Below are positions 8,051 through 17,305 of a stretch of DNA of 64,000 bases, in pieces. The DNA lies in assembly GCF_024614185.1 (NCBI RefSeq), contig NZ_JAHTLF010000025.1:434001-498000 (forward strand). Direction: 5' to 3'. Under the pieces are notes generated by a model that did not search any database, was not told the origin of the DNA, and saw only the letters and a program-made list of their open reading frames with translations. Source of the DNA: Nocardioides carbamazepini. GTDB lineage: Bacteria > Actinomycetota > Actinomycetes > Propionibacteriales > Nocardioidaceae. Within the stretch, counting starts at the first letter, position 1. Each line of letters begins with the position of its first letter. The position numbers and the translations under genes are program-made.

Positions 8051-8703
8051 CAACGGGCCGCCTTCCAGCGCCGCTCGAGACCGTATGCAGCGAGTGAGAT
8101 GAGCTCGACCAGCAGGATGTAGCCGATCGCGAAGATGATGAAGATCCCGATCGTGTCGTCAGAGTTCTTGTTGACGAAGTCGCGCATCCGGGCGGTCGCC
8201 TCCATGAGACCGAAGACCGCGACCACCGAGGTGTTCTTGGTCATCGCGATGAGGGTGCTCGCCAGCGGGGGTACCGAGGCACGGAAGGCCTGCGGCAGCA
8301 CGACGTGGCGCATGTTCTGGGCGAAGGTCATCCCGATCGCCCGAGCCGCCTCGGCCTGTCCGAGGGGCACCGCGTTGACGCCGGAGCGGATCGCCTCGGC
8401 GACGAAGGGCGCGGTGTAGAGACCGACCGCGATCGTGCCCTTGAGCAGAAAGGGCGTCCCCACGAAGAGGCCGAGGTTCGGCGCGGCCACGAACACGAAG
8501 ATGCACATGACCAGCAGCGGGGTGTTGCGCACCAGCGCCACGTAGGTCGACGCGACGCCGCGCAGCACGGCGACCGGCCCGACCCGCATGGCGGCGAGCA
8601 GGGTGCCGAGCACCATCGCCAAGAGCCCCGACAGCAGAGCCAGCTGGATGGTGAGCCAGAAGGCCTTCAGCACGAGGTCGAAGTCGGAGAAGACGTTCTC
8701 CAT
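8050..8703 (-). CDS. gluC: Amino-acid ABC transporter permease (GluC-like)
   Basis: This 217-residue permease has about five membrane segments and the EAA loop (EAARAIGMTFAQNMRHVVLP, about residues 117-136). Length is usual for the family. It forms a heterodimer with the next gene product. A 109-nt gap with a strong hairpin separates it from the binding-protein gene upstream, which would let the binding protein be made in excess over the permeases. Confidence 0.87.
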   Translation of the reverse strand: MENVFSDFDLVLKAFWLTIQLALLSGLLAMVLGTLLAAMRVGPVAVLRGVASTYVALVRNTPLLVMCIFVFVAAPNLGLFVGTPFLLKGTIAVGLYTAPFVAEAIRSGVNAVPLGQAEAARAIGMTFAQNMRHVVLPQAFRASVPPLASTLIAMTKNTSVVAVFGLMEATARMRDFVNKNSDDTIGIFIIFAIGYILLVELISLAAYGLERRWKAAR

Positions 8704-8760
8704 GCTCCGCGTCCTCCTCTCGATCTCGGCGTCTCAGCCGTCGCGGTCATCTCGACCGGC

Positions 8761-8791
8761 GCGGGCCCCGGCACCGAGGTGCCGGGCCCGC
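8761..8791 (-). terminator. Intercistronic hairpin after the binding-protein gene
   Basis: GCGGGCCCCGGCACC pairs with GGTGCCGGGCCCGC, with one bulged C and a tiny loop. It sits between gluB and gluC inside one operon, so partial termination or protection of the gluB mRNA 3' end is more likely than full termination. Confidence 0.6.
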
Positions 8792-8812
8792 GGCGCGGTC
8801 CGCGGTGGTGGG

Positions 8813-9697
8813 TCAGGCGCAGGGATCCATCGCCGGCGGCTCCGGCGTCTCGACGCCGGACTTGCCCAGCGTCACCTCGAAGGCCGCGGCCCAGTCGCCG
8901 TCCTCCTGCGCGTCCTCGATCGTCTCGGTGATCCAGTCGCACATCTCCGGGTGGTCGATCGAGTAGCCGACGCCGTACCGCTCCTCGGAGAAGGGCTCGA
9001 CGACGACCTTGAGGTCGTCCGGGTGGTCGGCGGCATAGCCGAGCAGGATCGCGCCGTCGGTCGTCATCGCGTCGACGGTGCCGTTGAGGACCTGGTCGAC
9101 GCACTCGGAGTAGGTGTCGAACCCGCGCGGCGTGGCACCCTCGGCCTCGATGTTGGCGAGAGAGGTCGAACCGGTGACCGAGCAGACCTCGGTGCCCTTG
9201 ACGTCCTCGATGGACTCGATGTCGCTGTCGGCCTTCACCAGGAGCTGCTGGCCCGTGACGTAGTAGGGCCCGGCCTGCCCGACGACCTGGCGGCGCTCGT
9301 CGGTGATGGAGTACGACGCGATGACCAGGTCGACCTCGCCCTTCTGGAGGAAGGCCTCGCGGTTGGCGGAGATGGTCTCGACCCAGTTGATGTCCTCGGG
9401 GGCGATGCCCAGGTCGGCGGCGAGGATCTTGCCGATCTCCGGGTCGAAGCCGACGGGAGTGTCGTCGGTCGCGCCCTTGAAGCCGATCCCCGGCTGGTCG
9501 TACTTGACCCCGATCGTGATCGAGCCGGCGTCCGCGAGCTCGCGCATCCGGGTGCCGGTGTCGAACTCCTCGGCCGCGTTGTCCTGGACGTCGACGTCGA
9601 GGCCCTTGTCGTCGTCGTCGCCGGCATCGCCACATGCGGCGAGCGTCGACGCCACGAGTACGGCGGCCGCGGCCACCTTCAGTCTGGTCAGTCGCAT
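8813..9697 (-). CDS. gluB: Amino-acid ABC transporter substrate-binding lipoprotein (GluB-like)
   Basis: This 294-residue type II periplasmic-binding-fold protein has a lipoprotein signal (VASTLAACG, acylated Cys at about residue 22) followed by an acidic linker. The family signature GFDPEIGKILAADLGI and the ligand loop region (IGVKYDQPGIGF) are visible. It captures the amino acid outside the membrane and delivers it to the GluC/GluD permease pair. The gene lies 13 nt after the ATPase gene in the same operon. Confidence 0.88.
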   Translation of the reverse strand: MRLTRLKVAAAAVLVASTLAACGDAGDDDDKGLDVDVQDNAAEEFDTGTRMRELADAGSITIGVKYDQPGIGFKGATDDTPVGFDPEIGKILAADLGIAPEDINWVETISANREAFLQKGEVDLVIASYSITDERRQVVGQAGPYYVTGQQLLVKADSDIESIEDVKGTEVCSVTGSTSLANIEAEGATPRGFDTYSECVDQVLNGTVDAMTTDGAILLGYAADHPDDLKVVVEPFSEERYGVGYSIDHPEMCDWITETIEDAQEDGDWAAAFEVTLGKSGVETPEPPAMDPCA

Positions 9698-9710
9698 GCG
9701 ATTCTCCTTC

Positions 9711-10496
9711 TCAGTGTTTGAGGATCTTGCCGAGGAAGTCCTTGGCCCGGTCGCTCTCCGGGCTGGTGAAGAAGGTCTCGGGATCGGTCGTCTCGAGGAT
9801 CCGGCCGTCGGCCATGAAGACGACCCGGTTGGCTGCGGTGCGGGCGAATCCCATCTCGTGGGTCACCACGATCATGGTCATCCCGCGCTCGGCGAGGTCG
9901 ACCATGACGTCGAGGACCTCCTTGATCATCTCGGGGTCCAGCGCGGAGGTCGGCTCGTCGAAGAGCATCACCTTCGGATCCATGGCGAGGGCGCGGGCGA
10001 TGGCGACGCGCTGCTGCTGGCCGCCGGAGAGCTGGGCGGGGTACTTGTCGGCCTGCTGGGCCACGCCGACCCGGTCGAGCAGCTCGTGAGCACGCGTCTC
10101 GGCCTCGCCCTTCGCCAGCCCGCGCACCTTGATCGGTCCGAGCGTGACGTTCTGCAGGATCGTCTTGTGGGCGAAGAGGTTGAAGCTCTGGAACACCATG
10201 CCGACGTCGGCGCGGTGCCGGGCCAGGGCCCGGCCCTCCTGGGGCAGCGGCATGCCGTCGACGAGGATCCGGCCGGCGTCGATCGGCTCGAGCCGGTTGA
10301 TCGTGCGGCACAGCGTGGACTTGCCGGACCCGGACGGCCCGATCACGACGACGACCTCGCCGCGGGCCACGGTCAGGTCGATGTCCTGGAGGACGTGGAG
10401 TCCGCCGTAGTACTTCTGCACCTCGGCGAGCTCGACGAGGGGCCCGCCCGAGCGCGGCGCGTCGCTGCCAACCGGAGCGTCATCGGTCACGGTCAT
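9711..10496 (-). CDS. gluA: Amino-acid ABC transporter ATP-binding protein (GluA-like)
   Basis: This 261-residue ATPase of the polar amino-acid importer has Walker A GPSGSGKST, Q-loop, signature LSGGQQQR, Walker B VMLFDEPTSALD and H-loop THEMGF. It powers the GluC/GluD permeases. A start 45 nt further upstream (GTG) is possible. The ATG at 10496 is preferred because TAGCGT lies 8 nt before it, fitting a leaderless mRNA, and because the residues before it do not look conserved. It is the first gene of the operon. Confidence 0.9.
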   Translation of the reverse strand: MTVTDDAPVGSDAPRSGGPLVELAEVQKYYGGLHVLQDIDLTVARGEVVVVIGPSGSGKSTLCRTINRLEPIDAGRILVDGMPLPQEGRALARHRADVGMVFQSFNLFAHKTILQNVTLGPIKVRGLAKGEAETRAHELLDRVGVAQQADKYPAQLSGGQQQRVAIARALAMDPKVMLFDEPTSALDPEMIKEVLDVMVDLAERGMTMIVVTHEMGFARTAANRVVFMADGRILETTDPETFFTSPESDRAKDFLGKILKH

Positions 10497-10504
10497 ACGC
10501 TGGG

Positions 10505-10554
10505 ACGCTAGTCCGGACAACGCCGTCTCGGCTAGAGCCACCTGCCGCCGAGAC
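10505..10554 (-). promoter_or_regulatory. Promoter and inverted repeat before gluA
   Basis: On the minus strand TAGCGT (10505-10510) is the probable -10. Just upstream GTCTCGGC (10525-10532) and GCCGAGAC (10547-10554) form a perfect 8-bp inverted repeat across the expected -35, a candidate operator. Which protein binds is unknown. Confidence 0.4.
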
Positions 10555-10580
10555 CAAGTTGTGACACCCGGTGGGTGCCC

Positions 10581-10976
10581 TCAGAACATGTCGGGCAGCA
10601 CGCTCAGGGCGAGGCCCACGAGCAGCGCCAGCACGGCGAGCAGGGCGGCTCTGCGCTGCGCCTTCGCCGACACCGCGTGGTCCGTCGCCGTCAGCGGGTC
10701 CAGGCCACGCTCGGCGCGCCAGGCGGTCTCCTCGCGGTCCCACTGGTGAGCGGGGGTCGAGGAGCGCAGCATCGCTCCGAGCGCGAGCAGCAGCAGGGTG
10801 AAGGCGCCGCCGGCCACCGTGAGCACGGTGAGGATCGCCGAGACGCCCCGCGTCCCCGTCCCGAACATCAGCCCGGCGCCCATGCCGAGCGAGGCGAGCA
10901 GCGCGAGGATGCTCAGCACGCTGCCGATCACCTCGTTGTTGCGGGCGACGAAGCCGGGGGAGGCGGTCTCAGGCAT
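10581..10976 (-). CDS. Small membrane protein, unknown function
   Basis: This 131-residue protein has three hydrophobic segments (about 17-38, 45-68 and 109-128) and a charged cytoplasmic-looking stretch (residues 71-105, SSTPAHQWDREETAWRAERG). No family is recognised. TACAGT exactly 6 nt before the ATG (minus strand, 10983-10988) indicates its own leaderless promoter, consistent with the terminator that isolates it from the large gene upstream. It ends 84 nt before gluA, so read-through into the transporter operon is possible. Confidence 0.72.
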   Translation of the reverse strand: MPETASPGFVARNNEVIGSVLSILALLASLGMGAGLMFGTGTRGVSAILTVLTVAGGAFTLLLLALGAMLRSSTPAHQWDREETAWRAERGLDPLTATDHAVSAKAQRRAALLAVLALLVGLALSVLPDMF

Positions 10977-10991
10977 GGATCCACTGTAGAA

Positions 10992-11049
10992 GACCGCGCA
11001 CGGCCTCCCCTCGGGTCGGGGGCGATCCCGGGGGAGGCCGTGCGCGGTC
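10992..11049. terminator. Strong terminator with a perfect 19-bp stem
   Basis: GACCGCGCACGGCCTCCCC at 10992-11010 pairs perfectly with its complement at 11031-11049; the 20-nt loop can fold further. It begins 9 nt after the stop of the large hydrolase gene (minus strand) and works in either direction. Confidence 0.8.
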
Positions 11050-11058
11050 GGTCGAGGG

Positions 11059-14000
11059 TCAGCGCAGGGCGGCCACCTCCACCGGGGCGGTGGCCTCGAG
11101 GTACACCGGGCCGGCCGGGAGCAGTACCCGCACCCGGACGAAGGACGCCTTCGTGGCCTTCTTCGACTTCGGCACCTTGAGCTTGACCTTCGTCAGGTCG
11201 CTCGTGAGCGCGACCTGGGCGCGGGTCTTGAACACGCCGTTGCCGATTGCCACCTGCACCAGCGCGGTGCCGACGGGCGCACCCGCGACGGCGCCGGAGG
11301 TGCGGATCCGGACGGGCAGCTTGGCGCCCCGGCGGACCTTGGCCTTCACGGTCGCGCTGAGGCCGACGCTCGCCTTGGCGACCTGGTACGTCGCCGTGAT
11401 CGGCCCGCTGGACGCGAGGGCGTCGGTGCCGGAGAACTCCGCGGTTACGGTGTGGTCGCCGACCGCGAGAGTGGCGGGCAGCGCGACCGTCACCCGGCCA
11501 TCGGCCGGCACCGGGTGGGCGCTGGTGGCGCCGTCGACGGTGACGGTGACCGTGCCGCCCTCCCCGCCGGGGACCACGACCGTGGCCGACGCCGGCGTGC
11601 CGTACGACGCCGTGCCGGCGGAGAGCGAGAGCGCGATCGCCGACTCACCCCGGCTCAGCCCGAAGGTGACGACGTTCGACGTCGAGGACTGGGCCGTGGC
11701 GGTCTGGCCGAACACCGCCGTCAGCCGATGGGTCCCGGCCTTCAGGCCGGGAACGGGCAGTGTCGCCACGCCGTCCACCGCGGGCGCGGTGCCGAGCGAG
11801 GTGGCGCCGTCGAAGAACTCGACCTCACCGGCGGTGTCCGGGCCGCTGACCGTCGCGACCAGGTCGAACGGCTTGTCGATCGCGACCTCGTCGGGTGTCC
11901 ACGTGAGCTCGGTGCTGGTGGCGTCCAGCGCGGAGAACACGCCCTCCGCGCCCCGTCCCGTGGCCGCTGCCAGCGCCGTCACCCGGACGACTCCGCGCGC
12001 GACGTCCGCCGGGACCGTGAGGGCCGCGGTGGCGATGCCCTGGCCGTCGGCGAGGGCCGTGACCGGCGGGAGACCGGCCGGGGCGAAGGTCACCGACTCA
12101 CCGGGCCGGAAGCCGCCGGCCTCCAGGGTGACCACGTCGCCCGGCACGGGGGTGCTGTCACTGACGGCGACGGTGCCGATCTCGCCGAGGGAGGAGTGCT
12201 CGGCGCACACGTCGCCCGGCACGCCGTACGGCGGGAGCGGGCTGCCGCTGGTGACGCCGTCGTCCTCGCGGACGGTCGTGAACACGATCGCCTCGCGGCC
12301 CATCACGGCGCCCCGGGTGTTGGTCACGCTCGCCTTGAGGCTGGTGCCGTTGGTGGAGCCCGGGAGCAGGTCGCCGTTGAGCGTGGCCGTCACGACCTTG
12401 CAGGTCTCGCCGGGGGCGAAGGTGACCTTCTCCATCGCGGCGCCGGCGCGGCTGGTGGTCGAGCCCAGCAGCGACGCGTAGCCGGTGACGGGCATCGTGG
12501 CCGGCTTGTCCAGCACGACGGCGAGGTCGTAGGTGCCGGGACCGTTGCCCTCGTCGACGAACGGCGCGTAGACGTCGAGCGTGGGCTCGGCCCCGGGACC
12601 CGGCGTGCCGACCGCGGAGCGCTCGAACGCCAGGTCGGACAGGTACGCCGAGCCGACGGTCGAGGCGTCGCTGCCCGCGGCTCCGGCGAACCGGATCTCG
12701 CGGACGTCGGCCACGTCGACCCCGCCGGCGGCGATGTCGGCGACCGGGACCACGACCTGCTGGAAGACCAGCTTCTTCAGGTAGGTGGTGCTGGTCGAGG
12801 TCGCCGATGCCGGCAGTCGCACCAGCGCCTGCGGGTTGATCGCGCTCACCGGCGAGCTCCAGGTGGCCCCGGTGCCGTCGACGACCGTGAGCGTCAGGTC
12901 GGTGTCGGTGGCGACCGACTCGCCGGCCATCAGCTTCACGCTGAGCCGGTCGTAGCCGGAGGCGTCCCGCTTGCCCTTCGGCACCGAGACCCGCAGCTCG
13001 CCGGCGGTGTCGGTCCAGCTCAGCAGCGTCGCGGGTGTGGCGGGGACGTTGCCGCCGTTGCTCGCCGGCGTCCAGTGGGGGACCGTCGAGGAGCCCATGG
13101 CGCTGGTGGCGCAGGCAGCGAGCTCCTGGCCGACGGTGCGGCCGGCGAGGCTGGCGCACACGGTCGCCGTGGCCGTGCCGGAGCTGCGGATCAGCGAGCT
13201 CGCCGACTCGAAGGATGCGACGGTGGAGCGTGCCGAGGACGGCGCCGTGGCCTGGGTGCGGACGTCCTCGTCGCCGAGCCTCTCCGGCACCGCGCCGGTG
13301 CCGTCGAACATCGGCAGGAACTGCTCCTCGCCGCCCATCGTCGTCCGGAACCACGCGGTCATGTAGACCGTGCCGAGGTCGTACTGCTCCTGCGGGGTCA
13401 GCCGGATCGAGGTGTCCGCGACGGACGGGTCCGTGCCGCAGATCGGCTCGGTACGACGAGCGGTGCTGCCGCTCCAGTCGTCGCTGACCGAGTTCAGGTA
13501 GACGCCCGGCGTCCAGACGGTGTTGAAGAAGTTGTGGTTCGCGCCCATCACCCAGGTGCCGGTGCGCAGCGAGTCGTCGCCGAAGGCGTAGCGCGAGTCG
13601 TCCAGCATGTGCTGGCCCTGCTGGTTGGAGACGTCGCCGTCGCAGTAGGGGAGGACGACGTTCATCGCCACGTCCGGCACCGTCATCCGTCCGAAGTCGA
13701 CCGGCGCCAGCGGCAGGATCGACTCGATGCCGAACGGCTGCTCGCGCAGGGTGTTGAGGACCGCGGCCGACGTGACGCCCTCGCCGCCACGGGAGTGGCC
13801 CATCATGCCGACGCGGTCCAGGTCGAACCTGCCGACGAGGTCGGCCGCCGACACGTCGTCGAGCGGTGCGGGTGGCGTCACGAACCCGTCGGCGCGCTCG
13901 GCCAGTGCCACGGTGCCCTTGTCGAGGGCCTCGTCGAGGGTGACGTCGTCGTCGGTCGCGTCGTCATGGAGCTCGACCGGCTCGCCGGCGCCGGCGTCGG

Positions 14001-14844
14001 CCAGCAGGTCGAGGGTGTCGAGGATGAGCTGACCGCGCGCCTGGGCGCCCTGGTCGGCGGCGAGCTGGTTGTCGTTAGAGTTGATCGCGTTGGCCGAGAT
14101 GGAGACCACCGCGTAGCCGCGGCTCGCGAGGGCGCGCGCCGTGCCGTCGTACCCGACGTAGCTGGGGATCGACTTCTGCGTCGCCGAGCAGGGCCAGCGC
14201 AGCGGGTTGGGGTTGGTGCCGTAGCAGGACGTGTGGCGGCCGTGCAGCAGCAGCACGACGGGGCGCTCGCCGCCGGTCGTGGGGAGGTAGAGCTTGCCCT
14301 CCACCTCGCCGCGGACGCCGCCGATCGCGGCGAGATCGATGGCCTGGTCGCCGAACTTGTAGATCGACTCGGTCCACGTGTAGGCACCCGGCGCGGCCGG
14401 GTCCTCCGCCAAGGGGGCGGCGAGGGCCGCCTCGGGCAGCACCTCGTCGGGCGCCGTCGTGGCCGCGGGTGCCGACGAGCGGCTCGCCCACCCCGGCTCG
14501 GCCTCGGTGGCGTCGGCGACGGAGGGATCCGTGGTGAAGGCCGTCAGGGACAGCCCGTCGGCCGACTCGGTGGCGATGCCGATGCTCGTGCCGTCGACCT
14601 CGATGGTCGGGGCGTCGGAGACGACCGGGAGCCGCTGATCCAGCTCGACGGTGACCTCGTAGCCGCCCGGGGCGGCCGTGACCGACCAGCCGTCGCCGCC
14701 GCCGACCTGGCCGGGTGCGGCCGGCGCGGCAGCCGCCGCCGCGGCGCCGGGAGTGAGCGGGGACATCGGTACGAGGACGGCGAGGGACAGGGGCAGCACG
14801 AGGGCTGCCGCCGCCCGCCGGGCATGACGGGGCAGTGGTGACAT
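11059..14844 (-). CDS. Large secreted alpha/beta-hydrolase with Ig-like domains
   Basis: This 1261-residue exported protein starts at an ATG with AGGAAG upstream. Residues 1-40 are a signal peptide. About 175-470 is an alpha/beta-hydrolase: a VVLLLHGRHTSCYG oxyanion strand at 196-209, then the nucleophile elbow GHSRGG with Ser351, and a later H in MGANHNFFN. A central galactose-binding-like or beta-sandwich part follows. The C-terminal third carries two or more bacterial Ig-like modules (for example LTWTPDEVAIDKPFDLVATV and a FFDGATSLG motif) and a basic Lys-rich end. Substrate could be an ester polymer or lipid; not determined. The gene is isolated by the 19-bp terminator downstream and divergent from miaB. 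Confidence 0.8.
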   Translation of the reverse strand: MSPLPRHARRAAAALVLPLSLAVLVPMSPLTPGAAAAAAAPAAPGQVGGGDGWSVTAAPGGYEVTVELDQRLPVVSDAPTIEVDGTSIGIATESADGLSLTAFTTDPSVADATEAEPGWASRSSAPAATTAPDEVLPEAALAAPLAEDPAAPGAYTWTESIYKFGDQAIDLAAIGGVRGEVEGKLYLPTTGGERPVVLLLHGRHTSCYGTNPNPLRWPCSATQKSIPSYVGYDGTARALASRGYAVVSISANAINSNDNQLAADQGAQARGQLILDTLDLLADAGAGEPVELHDDATDDDVTLDEALDKGTVALAERADGFVTPPAPLDDVSAADLVGRFDLDRVGMMGHSRGGEGVTSAAVLNTLREQPFGIESILPLAPVDFGRMTVPDVAMNVVLPYCDGDVSNQQGQHMLDDSRYAFGDDSLRTGTWVMGANHNFFNTVWTPGVYLNSVSDDWSGSTARRTEPICGTDPSVADTSIRLTPQEQYDLGTVYMTAWFRTTMGGEEQFLPMFDGTGAVPERLGDEDVRTQATAPSSARSTVASFESASSLIRSSGTATATVCASLAGRTVGQELAACATSAMGSSTVPHWTPASNGGNVPATPATLLSWTDTAGELRVSVPKGKRDASGYDRLSVKLMAGESVATDTDLTLTVVDGTGATWSSPVSAINPQALVRLPASATSTSTTYLKKLVFQQVVVPVADIAAGGVDVADVREIRFAGAAGSDASTVGSAYLSDLAFERSAVGTPGPGAEPTLDVYAPFVDEGNGPGTYDLAVVLDKPATMPVTGYASLLGSTTSRAGAAMEKVTFAPGETCKVVTATLNGDLLPGSTNGTSLKASVTNTRGAVMGREAIVFTTVREDDGVTSGSPLPPYGVPGDVCAEHSSLGEIGTVAVSDSTPVPGDVVTLEAGGFRPGESVTFAPAGLPPVTALADGQGIATAALTVPADVARGVVRVTALAAATGRGAEGVFSALDATSTELTWTPDEVAIDKPFDLVATVSGPDTAGEVEFFDGATSLGTAPAVDGVATLPVPGLKAGTHRLTAVFGQTATAQSSTSNVVTFGLSRGESAIALSLSAGTASYGTPASATVVVPGGEGGTVTVTVDGATSAHPVPADGRVTVALPATLAVGDHTVTAEFSGTDALASSGPITATYQVAKASVGLSATVKAKVRRGAKLPVRIRTSGAVAGAPVGTALVQVAIGNGVFKTRAQVALTSDLTKVKLKVPKSKKATKASFVRVRVLLPAGPVYLEATAPVEVAALR

Positions 14845-14976
14845 GGAGGACTTCCTGCTTGGCGACACGAGCGCCGCCCGAGAGGAGCCACGGACGCGGC
14901 TCGGCGTCAGTGAACCCTCGCTAACCCCGGTTTCATCGACGTTTCGATCAGCTGGTCGGTCGTGTTGCCGCGGGCA

Positions 14977-14997
14977 CGCGAAGGTAAAACCTTCGCG
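14977..14997. promoter_or_regulatory. Inverted repeat upstream of miaB
   Basis: CGCGAAGG-TAAAA-CCTTCGCG is a perfect 8-bp inverted repeat, 48 nt before the miaB ATG and 133 nt before the hydrolase gene on the other strand. It could be an operator or a hairpin in the miaB leader. The rest of this 200-nt divergent gap shows no clear promoter. Confidence 0.4.
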
Positions 14998-15045
14998 CGC
15001 GGCCGTTTCCCCAATGAACCTCCGCACTCGTACCCTGGAGCCGAC

Positions 15046-16560
15046 ATGAGCACCACGCAGGAGCAGCCGCGGACCTACGAGGTCCGCACCTACGGCTGCC
15101 AGATGAACGTCCACGACTCCGAGCGCCTCTCGGGGCTCCTGGAGGACGCCGGCTACCTCCCGTTCGACAAGGACGCCGGGGGCGGGCAGGCCGACTGCGC
15201 GGACATCGTCGTGTTCAACACCTGCGCCGTGCGCGAGAACGCCGACAACCGGCTCTACGGCAACCTCGGTCACCTCGCGCCGGTCAAGGCCAGGCGGCCC
15301 GGCATGCAGATCGCCGTCGGCGGCTGCATGGCGCAGAAGGACCGCGACACGGTGGTGAAGAAGGCACCCTGGGTGGACGTGGTCTTCGGCACCCACAACA
15401 TCGGCTCCCTGCCGGCGCTGCTCGACCGGGCGCGCAGCCAGCAGGAGGCGCAGGTCGAGATCCTCGAGTCGCTCGACGTCTTCCCGTCGACGCTGCCGAC
15501 CAAGCGCGAGTCGGCGTACGCCGCCTGGGTGTCGGTGAGCGTGGGCTGCAACAACACGTGCACCTTCTGCATCGTCCCGGCCCTGCGCGGCAAGGAGAAG
15601 GACCGCCGGCCCGGCGAGATCCTCGCCGAGATCGAGGCGCTGGTCGCCGAGGGCGTCTCCGAGATCACGCTGCTGGGCCAGAACGTCAACGCGTACGGCG
15701 TCGAGTTCGGTGACCGTCAGGCGTTCTCCAAGCTGCTGCGGGCGTGCGGCGAGATCGACGGCCTGGAGCGGGTCCGGTTCACCAGCCCGCACCCGGCCGA
15801 GTTCACCGACGACGTCATCGAGGCGATGGCCGAGACGCCCAACGTGATGCCGAGCCTGCACATGCCGCTGCAGTCCGGCTCTTCCAAGGTCCTCAAGGAC
15901 ATGCGCCGGTCCTACCGGCAGGAGAGGTTCCTCGGGATCATCGAGCGGGTCCGCGCCGCGCTGCCCGAGGCCGCGATCACCACCGACATCATCGTCGGCT
16001 TCCCCGGGGAGACCGAGGAGGACTTCCAGGAGACCCTCAAGGTCGTCCGGGAGGCCCGGTTCTCCGGAGCGTTCACCTTCCAGTACTCCAAGCGCCCCGG
16101 CACGCCCGCCGCGACCCTGCCCGACCAGGTGCCGCAGGCCGACGTCACCGACCGCTACAACCGCCTCGTCGAGCTGGTCAACGAGATCGCCTGGGACGAG
16201 AACAAGCGGCTGGTCGGCCGTGAGCTCGAGCTGATGGTCGCCGAGGGCGAGGGCCGCAAGGACGCCGAGACCCACCGGCTCTCCGGCCGGGCTCCCGACA
16301 ACCGGCTCGTGCACTTCGAGGCCGACTTCACCGCTGTCGACGGCGAGCCGCGGCCGGGCGACCTCGTCACCGTCGAGGTCACGTACGCCGCCCCGCACCA
16401 CCTCGTCGCCGACGGGCCGGTGCGCGCGCTGCGTCGTACCCGGTCCGGCGACGCGTGGGAGCGTCGAACGACGGCGCCCGCCGCTCCCGCCGGCGTCGGA
16501 CTCGGGATGCCGTCGATCGGCGTGCCGGCCCCGCTTCCCGACGCACCGGTCTGCGGCTGA
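15046..16560 (+). CDS. miaB: tRNA-2-methylthio-N6-dimethylallyladenosine synthase
   Basis: This 504-residue radical-SAM methylthiotransferase adds the methylthio group to isopentenyl-A37 of tRNAs, acting after MiaA. It has the N-terminal MTTase domain with C18, C60 and C94 for the auxiliary 4Fe-4S cluster, then the radical-SAM motif C168-x3-C172-x2-C175 (CNNTCTFC), and a TRAM domain near 385-450. The ATG was chosen for CTGGAG 5 nt upstream. Upstream in-frame codons do not look conserved. miaA lies 2.2 kb downstream, the usual actinobacterial neighbourhood. Confidence 0.96.
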   Translation: MSTTQEQPRTYEVRTYGCQMNVHDSERLSGLLEDAGYLPFDKDAGGGQADCADIVVFNTCAVRENADNRLYGNLGHLAPVKARRPGMQIAVGGCMAQKDRDTVVKKAPWVDVVFGTHNIGSLPALLDRARSQQEAQVEILESLDVFPSTLPTKRESAYAAWVSVSVGCNNTCTFCIVPALRGKEKDRRPGEILAEIEALVAEGVSEITLLGQNVNAYGVEFGDRQAFSKLLRACGEIDGLERVRFTSPHPAEFTDDVIEAMAETPNVMPSLHMPLQSGSSKVLKDMRRSYRQERFLGIIERVRAALPEAAITTDIIVGFPGETEEDFQETLKVVREARFSGAFTFQYSKRPGTPAATLPDQVPQADVTDRYNRLVELVNEIAWDENKRLVGRELELMVAEGEGRKDAETHRLSGRAPDNRLVHFEADFTAVDGEPRPGDLVTVEVTYAAPHHLVADGPVRALRRTRSGDAWERRTTAPAAPAGVGLGMPSIGVPAPLPDAPVCG

Positions 16561-16570
16561 CCCGACGACG

Positions 16571-17305
16571 ATGCCGGCCGACGCACCGACGATCCTCGCC
16601 ACCTCGGGTGGCGTCGTGCCCGGTCGGCGCACGAAGTGGTCGGTCGGCCCGCTGACGAGGTACGCCGTGGACCTGGCCGGTGTCGAGGGCCGGGCGCCGC
16701 GCGTGTGCTTCCTCGCGACGGCGTGCGGCGACCAGCCGGCGGTGATCCGCGACTTCTACGACATGGCGCAGGAGGCGGGCTTCCACGGCAACCACCTGTC
16801 CCTCTTCGCGATGCCGAGCGTCGCGGACATCCGGGCGCACCTGCTCGCCCAGGACGTGATCTGGGTCTGGGGCGGCAGCGTCGCCGGGCTGCTCGCGATG
16901 TGGGAGCTGCACGGTGTCGGTGACGTGATGCGCGAGGCGTGGGAGGCCGGCGTGGTCCTGACCGGCGTCTCGGCCGGGTCGATCTGCTGGCACCGCGGCG
17001 GGACGACGGACTCGTTCGGGCCGGACCTGCGCCCGATCACCAACGGACTCGGCCTGGTGCCGTGGTCCAACGGCGTCCACTACGACTCCGAGGAGCAGCG
17101 CCGCCCGCTGTTCCAGGAGCTCATCGCGGCCGGGACGCTGCCGACCGGCTACGCCACCGACGACGGCGTCGGCCTGCACTACCGGGGCGCCGAGCTGACC
17201 GAGGCGCTCACGGAGGAGGACGGCAAGGCGGCCTACCTCGTCGAGCGCGGTGCCGGCGGTCACGCCGTCGAGACGCGGCTGGAGACCCGGCTCCTACGCG
17301 GGTGA
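16571..17305 (+). CDS. Peptidase E-like protein (family S51)
   Basis: This 244-residue cytosolic protein is of the S51 family, whose members cleave Asp-X dipeptides or act on cyanophycin products. The nucleophile motif GVSAGSICW (Ser at about residue 136) and the preceding WVWGGSVAGL loop are present, as is a conserved His in GVHYDSEEQRR. It starts 10 nt after miaB, so it is probably in the same transcript. Substrate specificity is not visible. Confidence 0.85.
   Translation: MPADAPTILATSGGVVPGRRTKWSVGPLTRYAVDLAGVEGRAPRVCFLATACGDQPAVIRDFYDMAQEAGFHGNHLSLFAMPSVADIRAHLLAQDVIWVWGGSVAGLLAMWELHGVGDVMREAWEAGVVLTGVSAGSICWHRGGTTDSFGPDLRPITNGLGLVPWSNGVHYDSEEQRRPLFQELIAAGTLPTGYATDDGVGLHYRGAELTEALTEEDGKAAYLVERGAGGHAVETRLETRLLRG

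Noticed and set aside
14845..16632. The large hydrolase frame stays open far upstream of its ATG, antisense to miaB
   Set aside because: The signal peptide and ribosome site are at 14844, and the upstream part is the low-complexity mirror of miaB codons, as expected in GC-rich DNA.
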